Shown one piece after another: positions 17,581 to 27,782 of a stretch of DNA of 37,283 bases (its first letter is position 1; each line of letters opens with the position of its first letter). Location of the stretch: positions 1 to 37,283 of the forward strand of contig CAMCTW010000005.1 of NCBI GenBank assembly GCA_945878645.1. The letters run 5' to 3'. The notes under the pieces are model-generated. The model saw only the letters and a list, made by a program, of their open reading frames with translations, was not told the origin of the DNA and searched no databases. The DNA is from Bifidobacterium breve (GTDB taxonomy: Bacteria; Actinomycetota; Acidimicrobiia; Acidimicrobiales; Acidimicrobilacustridaceae). Position numbers and translations under genes: made by a program.

Positions 17581-18990
17581 TCAGGCGATGGCGGCAGCGG
17601 CCTGACGGCCCTGTCGGATGCATGCGGGCAGGCCGAGTCCGTCATAGGCCGCTCCGGCCAAATGGATGCCAGGCGCTTCGGCGCTCATGTCTTCTCGCCA
17701 GGCCGTGACGCGAGCGGGATGGCCAGGTCGGTACTGCGGGAGTGCGTCGATCCATCGGGTGACGCGCCACGCGATCGGCGGAGCTTCGATACCCATCGTG
17801 GTGGCGAGATCGAGGGAGAGCGCGTCAACGAGCGACGAGTCATCGAGGTCGAGAGCGTGTGTATCGCCAAACTTGCCTGCCGACACTCGCAATATCGCGA
17901 CCTCGGGATCGTCGAGGTGCGACCACTTGGCCGAGGCCCAAGAGCATGCGGTGAGGGTGGGCAGTGGGTCGGTCTGGGCGACGAGGAATCCGCTGGCATC
18001 GAGGGGAACCCCAAGTGAGTTTTTCGATACGGCGAGGGTGACCATTGCCGCTGATGCATAGTCAAGGTTCGCAAGGTCGGCGGCCGGTTCGGGCGCGATC
18101 GATGAAAGAAGTCGAGCGGTGGGTCGTGCGGGTGTCGCAAGAATGATTTCGTCGGCGGCAATCGTTCCAAGTGGCGTGGCCAGAGTCCAACCGCTTCCGT
18201 CGCGTGTGATTGCTGAAACCGGACACGAAAGATGCACGGGAATATCAACTTGTGTGATTCGAGCAAGAAGTAAGTCGGTGAGCGTTTGCGTACCAACCGG
18301 TATGCCGCGGAAGACCGGGAGTTCCGGATCGGTTTTTGCAGAAGCGAGTTGGTCTCGCAACGCAGTGATGAGACTTGGTGAACGGCGGGCGGCAACTGCA
18401 ATCTGTGCGGCTCCGGCAGCAAGGCTGAGGTGATCGGCATCGCCGGCGTTCACGCCAGAGAGAAGAGGCGACACCAACTTTTCATGCACTTCATCGCCGA
18501 GACGAGCGCGAATGAGTTGGCCGACCGATTGATCGTCGTCGCCGTTGGGATCGGCACCGTTCGCGCTATCGATCCATTCTGTGCGGGTGAGATCTTGAGC
18601 AGCGCGCGCAATTCCATGGGCACTCACAATTCCTGACGCCGCGAGTGCGTCGAGATCAGTCGGAACACCGAGGACGAGTCCGGCGGGCAGGCGATGAAGA
18701 CCGCGATTCACCCACACGTAGGCCGACTTCTGAGCGGGCGAGGTCAGGATCGTTTCAAGTCCAAGTTCGCGACAGAGATCAATTGCTTCGGGGACTCGTG
18801 CGAGGAACGCGTCAGCGCCGCAATCGACGGGACGACCGGCGAACGTGGTGGTGAGAATTTTGCCGCCAACTCGTTCACCGGCTTCAAGGACAACGATGTC
18901 GAGATCGGGTCGTTGTGTCGCGAGTGTGAACGCTGCGGTGAGTCCGGTGATGCCCGCACCTACAACAACGACACGCCGACGTTCACTCAT
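17581..18990 (-). CDS. hemY: Protoporphyrinogen/coproporphyrinogen oxidase (FAD)
   Basis: RRVVVVGAGITGLTAAFTL FAD motif, ERVGGKILTTTFAGRPVDCGADAFLAR, and IHLAGAAYDGLGLPACIRQGRQAA C-terminus. ATGA overlap with hemH. Confidence 0.93.
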   Translation of the reverse strand: MSERRRVVVVGAGITGLTAAFTLATQRPDLDIVVLEAGERVGGKILTTTFAGRPVDCGADAFLARVPEAIDLCRELGLETILTSPAQKSAYVWVNRGLHRLPAGLVLGVPTDLDALAASGIVSAHGIARAAQDLTRTEWIDSANGADPNGDDDQSVGQLIRARLGDEVHEKLVSPLLSGVNAGDADHLSLAAGAAQIAVAARRSPSLITALRDQLASAKTDPELPVFRGIPVGTQTLTDLLLARITQVDIPVHLSCPVSAITRDGSGWTLATPLGTIAADEIILATPARPTARLLSSIAPEPAADLANLDYASAAMVTLAVSKNSLGVPLDASGFLVAQTDPLPTLTACSWASAKWSHLDDPEVAILRVSAGKFGDTHALDLDDSSLVDALSLDLATTMGIEAPPIAWRVTRWIDALPQYRPGHPARVTAWREDMSAEAPGIHLAGAAYDGLGLPACIRQGRQAAAAIA

Positions 18991-19898
18991 TGAATCTGCG
19001 TAACCACGAGATCAGCCAGTGCGTTCATGACAACTTCGTCGGCATTAAGCGAGCGCGTACGACCAAAGGCAAGACCGAGTTCCTCCGCGACCTTCGCTGC
19101 TTCGATATCGAGGTCGTAGAGAACTTCGAGATGATCGGCCGTGAAACCTTGCGCACACACCAAGACGCCATCGGCGGCACCTTCGGCAGCGATGCGACGA
19201 AGCTCGTCGAGAATGTCGGGACCGCGCCAGGGCTCTGGTGTGCGGCCGGCACTTTGCCAACCGAGAGACCAACTCTTGAGTCCGAGATGTTCGGCGACGT
19301 AGGTCGCGCTCGCTGCAAGTTCGTCCGGGTACGGATCGTTTTCCAGCACTCGTTCGGGAAGGGAATGAGCTGTGAAAAGCACGGTTGTTCGTTCGGGGAG
19401 TTCGGTGAGTGCATCGCGAACGGCCGCGGTGAGGAAGTCGAGATAGGCCGATTCGAGATGCCAGTGGTCGATGCCATGCACGGTGAGTCCACGTTCTGTG
19501 CCAGCTTCGGCGGCCCGACGCTGGTACTCGCCGACGCTGAAACCGGAGAAGTGGGGGGCGAGCACGATGCCGACGGCATCGGTGATTCCTGCATCGGCCA
19601 GCGTTGCGACGCCATCTTCGATAAAGGGGTAGGCGTGTTTTTGGCCAAGCACAACCGTCCATGCCCCGGGCATGCGCGCTTCGAGCGCTGATTCAAGGGC
19701 AGCACGTTGTGCTTCGGTGAGGCTGGCGAGAGGTGAGATACCGCCGATGGCGTCGTAACGCGAAATGAGATCGGCGAGTTGCTGCGGTTCTGGCGCTCGA
19801 CCGCGACGGATGTGTGTGTAGTACGGCTCAATGTCTTCAGTTGTGCGTGGCGTTCCGTACGCCATTACGACGAGACCAATTTTGGATTCAGTAGTCAT
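18987..19898 (-). CDS. hemH: Ferrochelatase (coproporphyrin ferrochelatase type inferred)
   Basis: GLVVMAYGTPRTTEDIEPYYTHIRRG, LFTAHSLPERV and GFTADHLEVLYDLDIEA. ATGA overlap with hemE. Confidence 0.93.
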   Translation of the reverse strand: MTTESKIGLVVMAYGTPRTTEDIEPYYTHIRRGRAPEPQQLADLISRYDAIGGISPLASLTEAQRAALESALEARMPGAWTVVLGQKHAYPFIEDGVATLADAGITDAVGIVLAPHFSGFSVGEYQRRAAEAGTERGLTVHGIDHWHLESAYLDFLTAAVRDALTELPERTTVLFTAHSLPERVLENDPYPDELAASATYVAEHLGLKSWSLGWQSAGRTPEPWRGPDILDELRRIAAEGAADGVLVCAQGFTADHLEVLYDLDIEAAKVAEELGLAFGRTRSLNADEVVMNALADLVVTQIQ

Positions 19899-20962
19899 GA
19901 TGCGACTCCATCGCAGCGTCCTTCGTTGTGTACGAGTTCAACCACACGTTCAAGAATGGTTGGGTCGGTTTCGGGCATGACGCCGTGGCCGAGATTGAAA
20001 ATATGTCCGGGGTTACCGGCGTTGCGACGCAGAACGTCGCGCGTTGCTTCGGCAACGACATCCCACGGAGCAAAAGCAAGAGCGGGATCGAGATTTCCTT
20101 GCAGCGCGATGTTTACGGGCACTCGTGTTCGGGCGACGTCGATCGGCACCCGCCAATCGACGCCGACCACGTCGGCGCCGGCACTGGCCATGAGGCCAAG
20201 AAGTTCACCCGTTCCAACACCGAAATGGATTCGGGGAACATTGAGGTCAGCAACTTCGGCAAACACGCGCTGGCTATGAGGAAGGACAAACTTCTCGTAA
20301 TCGGGAGGGCTGAGTGCGCCGGCCCATGAATCAAAGATCTGAAGTGCAACGGCACCATTTTCAATCTGCGAACGCAACGACACGATGGCGAGATCGGCCA
20401 GTCGTTCCATCAACTTGTGCCACAGGGCAGTGTCGCCATGCATGAGCGCCTTGGTGCGCGTGTAGGTGCGCGAGGGCTGTCCTTCAATGAGATAGCTAGC
20501 AACTGTGAACGGCGCGCCGGCGAAACCAATCAGCGGGACGGGAAGTTCACGAGCAAGGATGCGTACGGTTTCGAGTACGTACGGTGTGTCGGCCTCGGGA
20601 TCGAGCGGGCGCAGTCTTTCAAGATCGGCTGCGCGAGAGAAGGGCTGTTCGACGACGGGACCAATGCCCGGGGCAACATCGACGCCGAAACCAATTGCGG
20701 CGACTGGTACGACGATGTCGGAATAGAGGATGGCGGCGTCGACGCCGTAGCGCCGAACGGGCTGCATCGTGATTTCGGCCGAGAGCTCGGGGTCGGCAAT
20801 CGCGTCGAGGATGGAACCCGATCCGCGAATGGAGCGATATTCGGGGAGCGAGCGGCCGGCCTGGCGCATGAACCAGATGGGGACACGATCGCCGGGTCCG
20901 CCAGGGATGCCGCGACAGGCTCGGAGAAATGGGGGGAGGGCGGCAGCGGGAGCGTCGTTCAC
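19895..20962 (-). CDS. hemE: Uroporphyrinogen decarboxylase
   Basis: RVPIWFMRQAGRSLPEYR, GFAGAPFTVASYLIEG, DSWAGALSP and GHGVMPETDP. Confidence 0.96.
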   Translation of the reverse strand: MNDAPAAALPPFLRACRGIPGGPGDRVPIWFMRQAGRSLPEYRSIRGSGSILDAIADPELSAEITMQPVRRYGVDAAILYSDIVVPVAAIGFGVDVAPGIGPVVEQPFSRAADLERLRPLDPEADTPYVLETVRILARELPVPLIGFAGAPFTVASYLIEGQPSRTYTRTKALMHGDTALWHKLMERLADLAIVSLRSQIENGAVALQIFDSWAGALSPPDYEKFVLPHSQRVFAEVADLNVPRIHFGVGTGELLGLMASAGADVVGVDWRVPIDVARTRVPVNIALQGNLDPALAFAPWDVVAEATRDVLRRNAGNPGHIFNLGHGVMPETDPTILERVVELVHNEGRCDGVAS

Positions 20963-20968
20963 GGGTCC

Positions 20969-20974
20969 ACGCTA
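20969..20974 (-). promoter_or_regulatory. Candidate -10 hexamer TAGCGT, 6 nt before the hemE GTG
   Basis: Minus strand TAGCGT-GGACCC-GTG. Confidence 0.45.
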
Positions 20975-21137
20975 CCGACAAGGTCTTGATGGAGAGAATC
21001 CGGCGAGGTGCTTTGCGGCTCGGGCACTCGCTTGAGGCCGTTCAATGGTGGCCCGCTAGAGTGGATCACCCCCTTCTGAGCCCCGCTGGCCCCGGCCGGC
21101 AACGCAAGGAAGGCAACCATTCCTTCTGAGAGAGTCC

Positions 21138-23261
21138 GTGGCCGCACATCCCGATCTCGATGCCGAACAGGCTTATATCGATCACGCCTATGCGTGTCTC
21201 GAGGAGTCGCGGAAAGCCGCGTCACGGCTCACGTCGATGGTTGAGGTTGGTCGTGGCGGTACTGAACAGGCGCGGTTTGAGCGGGAAGTCATTCACGAAA
21301 CGGTCTTTCAACGTCTCACACAACTGCAGCTCGGCGATGCGGCGCTGTGTTTTGGGCGCATCGATCGCGAACCTGAATCACCCGAAGAGTCGATGGAAAG
21401 CTTTTATATCGGCCGGATCGCCGTGAGTGATTCAGAACAAGAACCGATCATCGTCGATTGGCGGGCGCCGGTAGCCGAGCCGTTCTACCGAGCGACTGGT
21501 CGACAGCCGATGGGGCTGGCCCGTCGTCGCCATTTCGCTACTCGCGGCCGTCGTTTGTTGGGTGTTGAAGACGAACTCTTCGGCGCAACATTGGCGAGCC
21601 TCGGAATGCCGGTGGGCGAAGGCACAGGTCACACAGAGAACGTTGTGCGCGGTCAAGGAGCGCTCTTCACCGCATTAGAAACGGCGCGCACCGGACGGCT
21701 CGGTGACATCGTCGCGACGATTCAAGGGGAGCAAGACGAAATCATTCGTGCACCACTTCCCGGCGTGCTTGTTGTCCAAGGCGGACCAGGAACAGGCAAG
21801 ACCGTTGTTGCGTTGCACCGAGCGGCGTATCTGCTTTACACGCATCGCTTTCCGCTCGAAGGTCAGGGCGTTCTTGTCATCGGCCCAAATCGACTTTTCC
21901 TCGGCTACATCGAACAGGTGCTGCCATCGCTTGGTGAAGCAGGGGTCGAACTCGCAGTACTTGCTGACTTGGTGCACGGCGTCAGCATCCGCACCTACGA
22001 CCTTGGTCTCACATCGCGGGTGAAGGGCGACCCACGGATGGTGTCCTTTTTGTCGAAAGCAATTCGCGATCGCGAGCGTCAACTTCGATCGGATCTCGTC
22101 GTTGGCTACGGCTTGCAACGCTTGACCGTTTCCCGTTCTCGTAGCGCGCAAATCATTGCTGATGCTCGGCGCCGTTATCGACGTCATAATTCTGCGCGGA
22201 AATACGTTGAAAACGAGCTCTTTGCTGAACTCGCGTTCTCGGGGCGTGGCGACCTTGCTCCGTCAGAAGTGAAAGAACGCCTACGCCGCGACCCAGTCGT
22301 CCGCGAAGCACTTGAGTGGATGTGGCCGCTGCTGTCTCCAGCTCAATTCCTGCATGACCTCTATGGCGCTCGTGGGCTTCTGCGAAACGCTGCGGGGTCA
22401 CTACTTCGTGACGAAGAGTGGGAATCGCTCTACCGCGAGCGATCAGAAATCATTGAAGAAGTTGATTGGACGCACGATGACGCGCCGTTGCTCGACGAAG
22501 CACGTTCGTTGCTCGGTCCGAAACCGAGTCGACGTCGCCAAGGCGAATCCAATGACGATGACGAAATCCGCACCTACGGCCACGTCGTGGTTGATGAGGC
22601 GCAGGACTTGTCGCCTATGCAGTTGCGCATGCTGGAACGGCGCTCGCTCAACGGATCCATGACCGTTGTTGGTGACATTGCGCAGGCCACAGGTCAGTGG
22701 GCTCACGGCTCGTGGGATGAAATCCTGTCATTGCTTCCGGCAAAGCGTGAGCCGCGACGCAATGAACTCACGCTTGGCTATCGCCTTCCTGCCCCGATCA
22801 TGGCTTTGGCGGCCCGCGTGCTTCGGCGTGCCGCTCCCGAACTTCGTCCGCCGCGATCAGTGCGCGAGGACGGTGCCGAACCGTTGATTCGCCGAGCCGA
22901 ACCAGGGCGACTCGCAGAAACAGTTGCGGCGGTGGCTCGTGTAGAACGAGCTGCAGTTGATCCCGGTCAAGTTGCTGTCGTTTGTACCTCATCAATTATT
23001 GACCAGGTATGTGAAGCGCTTGAAGAAGCCGATATTGCGTATGGACGCGCAACTCGACATGGCCTTGAACATCGCGTCACGGTCGTCGAAGTGAGCCTGG
23101 TCAAGGGTCTTGAAGTCGACTCAGTGATTGTTGTCGAACCATCACTCATCGTTGCCGAGCAGGCGCAAGGGAATCGTGCGTTGTATGTAGCTCTTACACG
23201 CGCCACGAAGCGTCTTGCCATCGTGCACGAAGAAGAACTTCCTGAGTCGTTGCTCGACTGA
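21138..23261 (+). CDS. HelD-like UvrD-family helicase / RNA-polymerase-recycling ATPase
   Basis: IIVDWRAPVAEPFYRATGRQPMGLARRRHF, Walker A GGPGTGKTVVALHRAAYLLY, VVVDEAQDLSPMQLRML, and a SLVKGLEVDSVIVVEPS C-terminal motif. Confidence 0.9.
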   Translation: MAAHPDLDAEQAYIDHAYACLEESRKAASRLTSMVEVGRGGTEQARFEREVIHETVFQRLTQLQLGDAALCFGRIDREPESPEESMESFYIGRIAVSDSEQEPIIVDWRAPVAEPFYRATGRQPMGLARRRHFATRGRRLLGVEDELFGATLASLGMPVGEGTGHTENVVRGQGALFTALETARTGRLGDIVATIQGEQDEIIRAPLPGVLVVQGGPGTGKTVVALHRAAYLLYTHRFPLEGQGVLVIGPNRLFLGYIEQVLPSLGEAGVELAVLADLVHGVSIRTYDLGLTSRVKGDPRMVSFLSKAIRDRERQLRSDLVVGYGLQRLTVSRSRSAQIIADARRRYRRHNSARKYVENELFAELAFSGRGDLAPSEVKERLRRDPVVREALEWMWPLLSPAQFLHDLYGARGLLRNAAGSLLRDEEWESLYRERSEIIEEVDWTHDDAPLLDEARSLLGPKPSRRRQGESNDDDEIRTYGHVVVDEAQDLSPMQLRMLERRSLNGSMTVVGDIAQATGQWAHGSWDEILSLLPAKREPRRNELTLGYRLPAPIMALAARVLRRAAPELRPPRSVREDGAEPLIRRAEPGRLAETVAAVARVERAAVDPGQVAVVCTSSIIDQVCEALEEADIAYGRATRHGLEHRVTVVEVSLVKGLEVDSVIVVEPSLIVAEQAQGNRALYVALTRATKRLAIVHEEELPESLLD

Positions 23262-23268
23262 GCAACGC

Positions 23269-23940
23269 TTACGCGGCTGTTACCAAGATTCGCTGCGTGG
23301 CGAATTGAGTGATTTCGACGGTCTGTCCGTTGATCTCGACAATGGTGATTCCACCAGCGACGAGTTCGGTGATGATGCCGGAGTGTCCAGGAAGAAGTGA
23401 TGACGTCTCAAGGAATTCCAGTAAACCGGGAGTGAACTCGAGTTCCTCGGGGATTCGCGAGACCGTGAATGACTGTCCAACCAAAAGCGTGTCGAGTGTG
23501 ACTGACGACGGTGGCTGGTAGTCAGTGCCAGGGATTGGATTTCCGTGCGGACAGGTTGTGGGGTCACCGAGGGCGCGCATCATTGCCACCTCGACGGTGG
23601 GAGAGATGATGTGTTCCCAGCGGCCGGCTTCGTCATGCGCTTCGGCCCACGAAAGGCCGAGCATGTCGGTGAGAAAGCGCTCGGCTAAGCGGTGGCGTCG
23701 CACAACTGTTTCAGCGAGGGCGAGTCCGTCGGGCCGCAATCGAATCGCGCCACTGTTGATTTCTACGAGGTCGGCGCCCTCCATGCGGCGGATCATTTCT
23801 GAAACCGCCGGGCGGGAAACTTCGAGGCGATCAGCAATCCGCGCTTGGATGACATCGACGTCGTCCTCGCGAAGTTCGAAGATCGTTTCGCAGTACTCCT
23901 CGAAGGCGGGATGCCATTCGCGTTGCTTATTCGGCGCCAT
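23269..23940 (-). CDS. DtxR/MntR-family metal-dependent transcriptional regulator
   Basis: YCETIFELREDDVDVIQARIADRLEVSRPAVSEMIRRMEGADLVE HTH, RHRLAERFLTDMLGLSWAEAHDEAGRWEHIISP, CPHGNPIPG, FeoA-like C-terminus. ATG at 23940 preferred over the TTG at 23946. Confidence 0.92.
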   Translation of the reverse strand: MAPNKQREWHPAFEEYCETIFELREDDVDVIQARIADRLEVSRPAVSEMIRRMEGADLVEINSGAIRLRPDGLALAETVVRRHRLAERFLTDMLGLSWAEAHDEAGRWEHIISPTVEVAMMRALGDPTTCPHGNPIPGTDYQPPSSVTLDTLLVGQSFTVSRIPEELEFTPGLLEFLETSSLLPGHSGIITELVAGGITIVEINGQTVEITQFATQRILVTAA

Positions 23941-23990
23941 GGGCAAAGTCTACGGGCGAGATTGCGTTTGCGTCATGACGAGTTGGGGAC

Positions 23991-24389
23991 CTAGCCCCGG
24001 CCCATAATGCGAGTGACCGCGATTTCGATGACGACGCGATCGTCACGCTGTTTCGGTTCCCGATAGCGATCGCCATAACGCTTAACCGCCATAGCGACTC
24101 GCCCGGGATCGCTGGTCACGGTCGCCGTTCCTTCAAGCGAGAGCCAGCGTCCTCCATCGACCTGACAAACGGCTGCGGGCGAACCGGGACGCTCTGCCAC
24201 ATTTCGCGCTTTTCGACTGCCTGCCCATGTGATGACACGGACAAGCGATTCTTCAGGATCCCAGGTGAATCCAACGGCGACTACGTGCGGCGTGTTGTCG
24301 GCGCGCATCGTGGTGAGCGAGGCCAAGTGGCGCTCGGTAAGAAACGTTGTGATCTCAGTGTCGAGTGCAGCAGGGTTATGCGCCATCAA
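23991..24389 (-). CDS. PPOX-class F420/FMN-dependent enzyme
   Basis: FLTERHLASLTTMRADNTPHVVAVGFTWD...RARNVAERPGSPAAVCQVDGGRWLSLEGTATV pattern (displayed ORF reads SRKARNVAERPG). Confidence 0.85.
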   Translation of the reverse strand: MMAHNPAALDTEITTFLTERHLASLTTMRADNTPHVVAVGFTWDPEESLVRVITWAGSRKARNVAERPGSPAAVCQVDGGRWLSLEGTATVTSDPGRVAMAVKRYGDRYREPKQRDDRVVIEIAVTRIMGRG

Positions 24390-26944
24390 TCGCTCGAAAT
24401 CGCCTGGAGTACGTCGAGACGTGCCGCCCGACGTGCGGGATAAAGCGCGGCGCCAACGCCCGCAAGGATCGCGATGATCACAATGATCACGAGTTGTGAC
24501 CAGGGAATAGCGAAGGAGGTGATTCCTTCATCAGCCAACGCGGAGACGAGTGCCCATCCAAAGATGATGCCGATGACGAGGCCGATGAACGTTCCCATCA
24601 GACTGATGATGACCGATTCAAGTCGAATTGTTGAACGAACCTGTCGGCGACTCATGCCGACTGCACGCAATAGGCCAAGTTCGCGGGTTCGTTCGTAGAC
24701 CGACAGCAACAACGTATTGACGACGCCAACGATGGCGATGATCAGCGCGAGAGCGAGGAGTACGTACACGATCTGAAGGAACTGATTGACCTGATCGGTC
24801 TGAGCTTTTTTGTACTCGTTCAGGTTCTGGACTTTGGCGCCCGGAACGGTGTCAGTTACCGCTTTGAGTCCCGGGAGTGCTGCGTCGACTCCAGCTGAAG
24901 ATGTGTCATCGAGTTTGATGTAGATGGACAAAAACGTTTGCTGCGAGGGTGGCACCAACGTATTGAACTGATCGGTGGAGATGATCCAACCCGGTCCTTG
25001 GATCGGGAATTCGGTCTTGTAGATCGAACCAAGGGAGAGAGTGGTTGCCCCACCTTGGATGAAAACCAATTGAATGGGATCGCCGATCTTGAGTCGCTTC
25101 TCCTCGGCGAGTTTTTCGGGGACGGCAATCTCGCCAACTCCAAGCGAAGCGAAGGATCCCTCAACATCAGTGAATTCGATGACCTGCGAGATTGCGTCGG
25201 GATCAACAGCGAGAATGATTTTGCCCGAGTTGTTGATATTGGCGAATGTCGCGCTAATTCCGGCAGCAACGCGAACTCCCGCCACTTCGTCAAGGTCCGA
25301 TGCCATTGATTGTGGGAGCGCGGTTGAACCGAAACTTTCAGTTGTCACCACGTATTGGCCAGTGACCGATTGGTTGATCGCGTCAACGGTGGAGGCCTTC
25401 ACTGACTGCGCAGTTACTGCGATGAATCCGACAAGGCCGATGCCGATCATGAGTGCCGAGGCCGTGGTTGAGGTCCGGCGCGGATTCCGCATGGCGTTTT
25501 CGCGTGCGAGCCGACCGGTGATTCGACTCGCCTTCTGAAGGGGCCAACCAAGAACGCTGGCAAACGGTGTCGCGATAACCGGGCCGATAACGGTGAGAGC
25601 GATGAAGACGAAGAACGCGCCGCCACCGATGACCTGAAGGCCTGAATCGGAATTGCCGTTGAGTCCGAACCAAAGCATGAATGCACCGAGTGCAAGAAGG
25701 ATGAGTCCGAATGCGACACGGAGTTTCGATGCCCCGGTGCGATCTACAGCGACATCGCGCATTGCTGCGATCGGCGGGACTGTTGCCGCGCGGCGCGCCG
25801 GGAAGAGTGCAGAAACAAGGGTGATGATTGTTCCAACAAGCAGAGACACGACGACTGCAACTGGCGGGATGACGATGGGTGTATCGGGGCCCGAGAAGCC
25901 AATCGACTGCATCAACTTGTTGAGACCAATCGCCAACAGAACGCCGCAGCCCACACCAACGATGGAAGCGGTAAGCCCTACGAAGAAGGCTTCGAGGACA
26001 ATCGATCGCAACACTTGGCCGCGGCTCGCCCCGAGTGCACGCAGTAGCGCGAGTTCGCGAGTTCTCTGCGCAACGATGATTGAGAAGGTGTTGTAGATGA
26101 TGAATGAACCAACAAACAATGCAATGAGAGCAAACACTAAGAGGAATGTGCTGAAGATCCCGATGATCTTCTGGAAAGCGCTCTGACTTTCTTCAGTGAA
26201 TTCTGCTCCGGTAATAGCTTCAGTTCCTGCTGGAATGACTTTGGAGATCTCGTCACTCAGTTGTGTCTGCGACTCGTTGTTCTGGCCGGCAACGGAAATC
26301 CAGTCATACATCCCAGGTTCGCCGACCAGTGTCTGGATCGTGGTGGTTGCAAACAGGGCGGCTTGTGCGCCGCCCCAAGTTTCAAGTTTTCCGAATTTCG
26401 CAATGCCTACGACATTGAATGGCTGCACGCCGTTCGTGACGGAAACGTTGACCGTGTCGCCGACCGCGTAGTTCCCGTCTTTTGCGCTCTTTGCGTCAAG
26501 AACGATGTCGCTAGCGGCAACAGGTGACGTTCCGTCGACAATGATCCATCCGTTGAGCGCCGGCGACGTAAGCCAGTTGAGTCCGAAGTTCGGAGGTCCC
26601 TGTGCGGTGACAAGCGGCTGGTTGTCCTTGTCGAGCACTCTGATCTGGCCGACAACTTGCCCCTCTGCTGCTTCGACTCCGGGGACGCCGACGAGGGTGG
26701 GAAGCACCGCTTCAGAGATTCGTGTCCGCTCCGGACCAAATGGGGTGTCGACTTCGTTAGTCGAACGAACGACGACATCGATCGAGGCGTAAACGTCAGC
26801 AAAGACTTTGTCGAAGCTCGCACTGACGCTCGACGTAAGCACCTGTGTTCCGGACATGAACGCGACGCCGAGCAATACCGACACAGCGGTGGCGATGAGG
26901 CGAACCTTGTGGGCCATTAGCCCACGCAACGTGACTTTCAGCAC
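24386..26944 (-). CDS. ABC transporter permease, MacB/FtsX type (two FtsX domains)
   Basis: FIIYNTFSIIVAQRTRELALLRALGASRGQVLRSIVLEA and VNTLLLSVYERTRELGLLRAVGMSRRQVRSTIRLESVIIS. Confidence 0.93.
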   Translation of the reverse strand: MLKVTLRGLMAHKVRLIATAVSVLLGVAFMSGTQVLTSSVSASFDKVFADVYASIDVVVRSTNEVDTPFGPERTRISEAVLPTLVGVPGVEAAEGQVVGQIRVLDKDNQPLVTAQGPPNFGLNWLTSPALNGWIIVDGTSPVAASDIVLDAKSAKDGNYAVGDTVNVSVTNGVQPFNVVGIAKFGKLETWGGAQAALFATTTIQTLVGEPGMYDWISVAGQNNESQTQLSDEISKVIPAGTEAITGAEFTEESQSAFQKIIGIFSTFLLVFALIALFVGSFIIYNTFSIIVAQRTRELALLRALGASRGQVLRSIVLEAFFVGLTASIVGVGCGVLLAIGLNKLMQSIGFSGPDTPIVIPPVAVVVSLLVGTIITLVSALFPARRAATVPPIAAMRDVAVDRTGASKLRVAFGLILLALGAFMLWFGLNGNSDSGLQVIGGGAFFVFIALTVIGPVIATPFASVLGWPLQKASRITGRLARENAMRNPRRTSTTASALMIGIGLVGFIAVTAQSVKASTVDAINQSVTGQYVVTTESFGSTALPQSMASDLDEVAGVRVAAGISATFANINNSGKIILAVDPDAISQVIEFTDVEGSFASLGVGEIAVPEKLAEEKRLKIGDPIQLVFIQGGATTLSLGSIYKTEFPIQGPGWIISTDQFNTLVPPSQQTFLSIYIKLDDTSSAGVDAALPGLKAVTDTVPGAKVQNLNEYKKAQTDQVNQFLQIVYVLLALALIIAIVGVVNTLLLSVYERTRELGLLRAVGMSRRQVRSTIRLESVIISLMGTFIGLVIGIIFGWALVSALADEGITSFAIPWSQLVIIVIIAILAGVGAALYPARRAARLDVLQAISSD

Positions 26945-26945
26945 G

Positions 26946-27704
26946 TCAGGCTCCGAAGCGCTTCATGCGATCGATCACCGAATCTGCGGTGGGCGATTGC
27001 AGTTCGTCGACGAGAACACCGTCGACGAGGAACACGACGCGATCGGCGTAGCTCGCAGCAAGGGGATCGTGCGTGACCATGACAATTGTTTGAGCGAACT
27101 TGTCAACGGCCGTGCGCATGAATTGCAGAATCTCTGAACCGCTGCGCGAATCAAGATTGCCCGTGGGTTCGTCGGCAAAAATAATGGCGGGCTGACTGGC
27201 AAGTGCACGAGCAACAGCGACGCGCTGTTGCTGACCACCGGAAAGTTCACTTGGTCGATGTGAGAGGCGGTCACCGAGACCGACAGTGGACACGATTGTG
27301 TCGAGCCATTCCTGGTCGGGAGCGCGACCGGCGAGGTCCATCGGAAGCGTGATGTTTTCGAGCGCAGTCAGTGTCGGTACAAGATTGAACGATTGGAAGA
27401 CAAAACCGATGGTGTCGCGACGCAAGCGGGTGAGTTGCTTGTCGTTCAGCCCGCTCAGGTCGACATCGCCGATAAAAATTTGACCAGAGTTGATGGTGTC
27501 GAGTCCCGCAACGCAGTGCATGAGGGTGGACTTGCCGCTCCCCGAAGGGCCCATGATGGCGGTGAACTTGCTGCGTTCGAAGGAAACGCTCACGTTGTCG
27601 AGAGCGGTCACGAGCGTGTCGCCAGCTCCGTACACCTTGGTCACGTTCTCGGTGTGGGCGGCGGTGGTTGTGTCGGCGGGGGAGGGATTCGTTGTCATTG
27701 TCAC
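26946..27704 (-). CDS. ABC transporter ATP-binding protein, MacB/LolD type
   Basis: Walker A GPSGSGKST, signature LSGGQQQRVAVARAL, Walker B IIFADEPTGNLDS. Confidence 0.95.
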   Translation of the reverse strand: MTMTTNPSPADTTTAAHTENVTKVYGAGDTLVTALDNVSVSFERSKFTAIMGPSGSGKSTLMHCVAGLDTINSGQIFIGDVDLSGLNDKQLTRLRRDTIGFVFQSFNLVPTLTALENITLPMDLAGRAPDQEWLDTIVSTVGLGDRLSHRPSELSGGQQQRVAVARALASQPAIIFADEPTGNLDSRSGSEILQFMRTAVDKFAQTIVMVTHDPLAASYADRVVFLVDGVLVDELQSPTADSVIDRMKRFGA

Positions 27705-27732
27705 GGCTGAAAGGCTAGGCCCTAGACGCGCA

Positions 27733-27762
27733 AAGGGGACAGGCGGGCGCCCGTCCCCTTTG
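27733..27762. terminator. Strong hairpin between the peroxiredoxin and ABC ATPase genes, candidate intrinsic terminator
   Basis: AAAGGGGAC-A-GGC-[GGGC]-GCC-C-GTCCCCTTT: 12 paired bp with one A.C mismatch. Confidence 0.6.
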
Positions 27763-27782
27763 ACGAATCAACTACAGATTGT

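Noticed and set aside
27715-27725. Palindrome CTAGGCCCTAG overlapping the ABC ATPase -10
   Set aside because: Only 11 bp and composed of promoter-like TAG motifs; plausibly chance.
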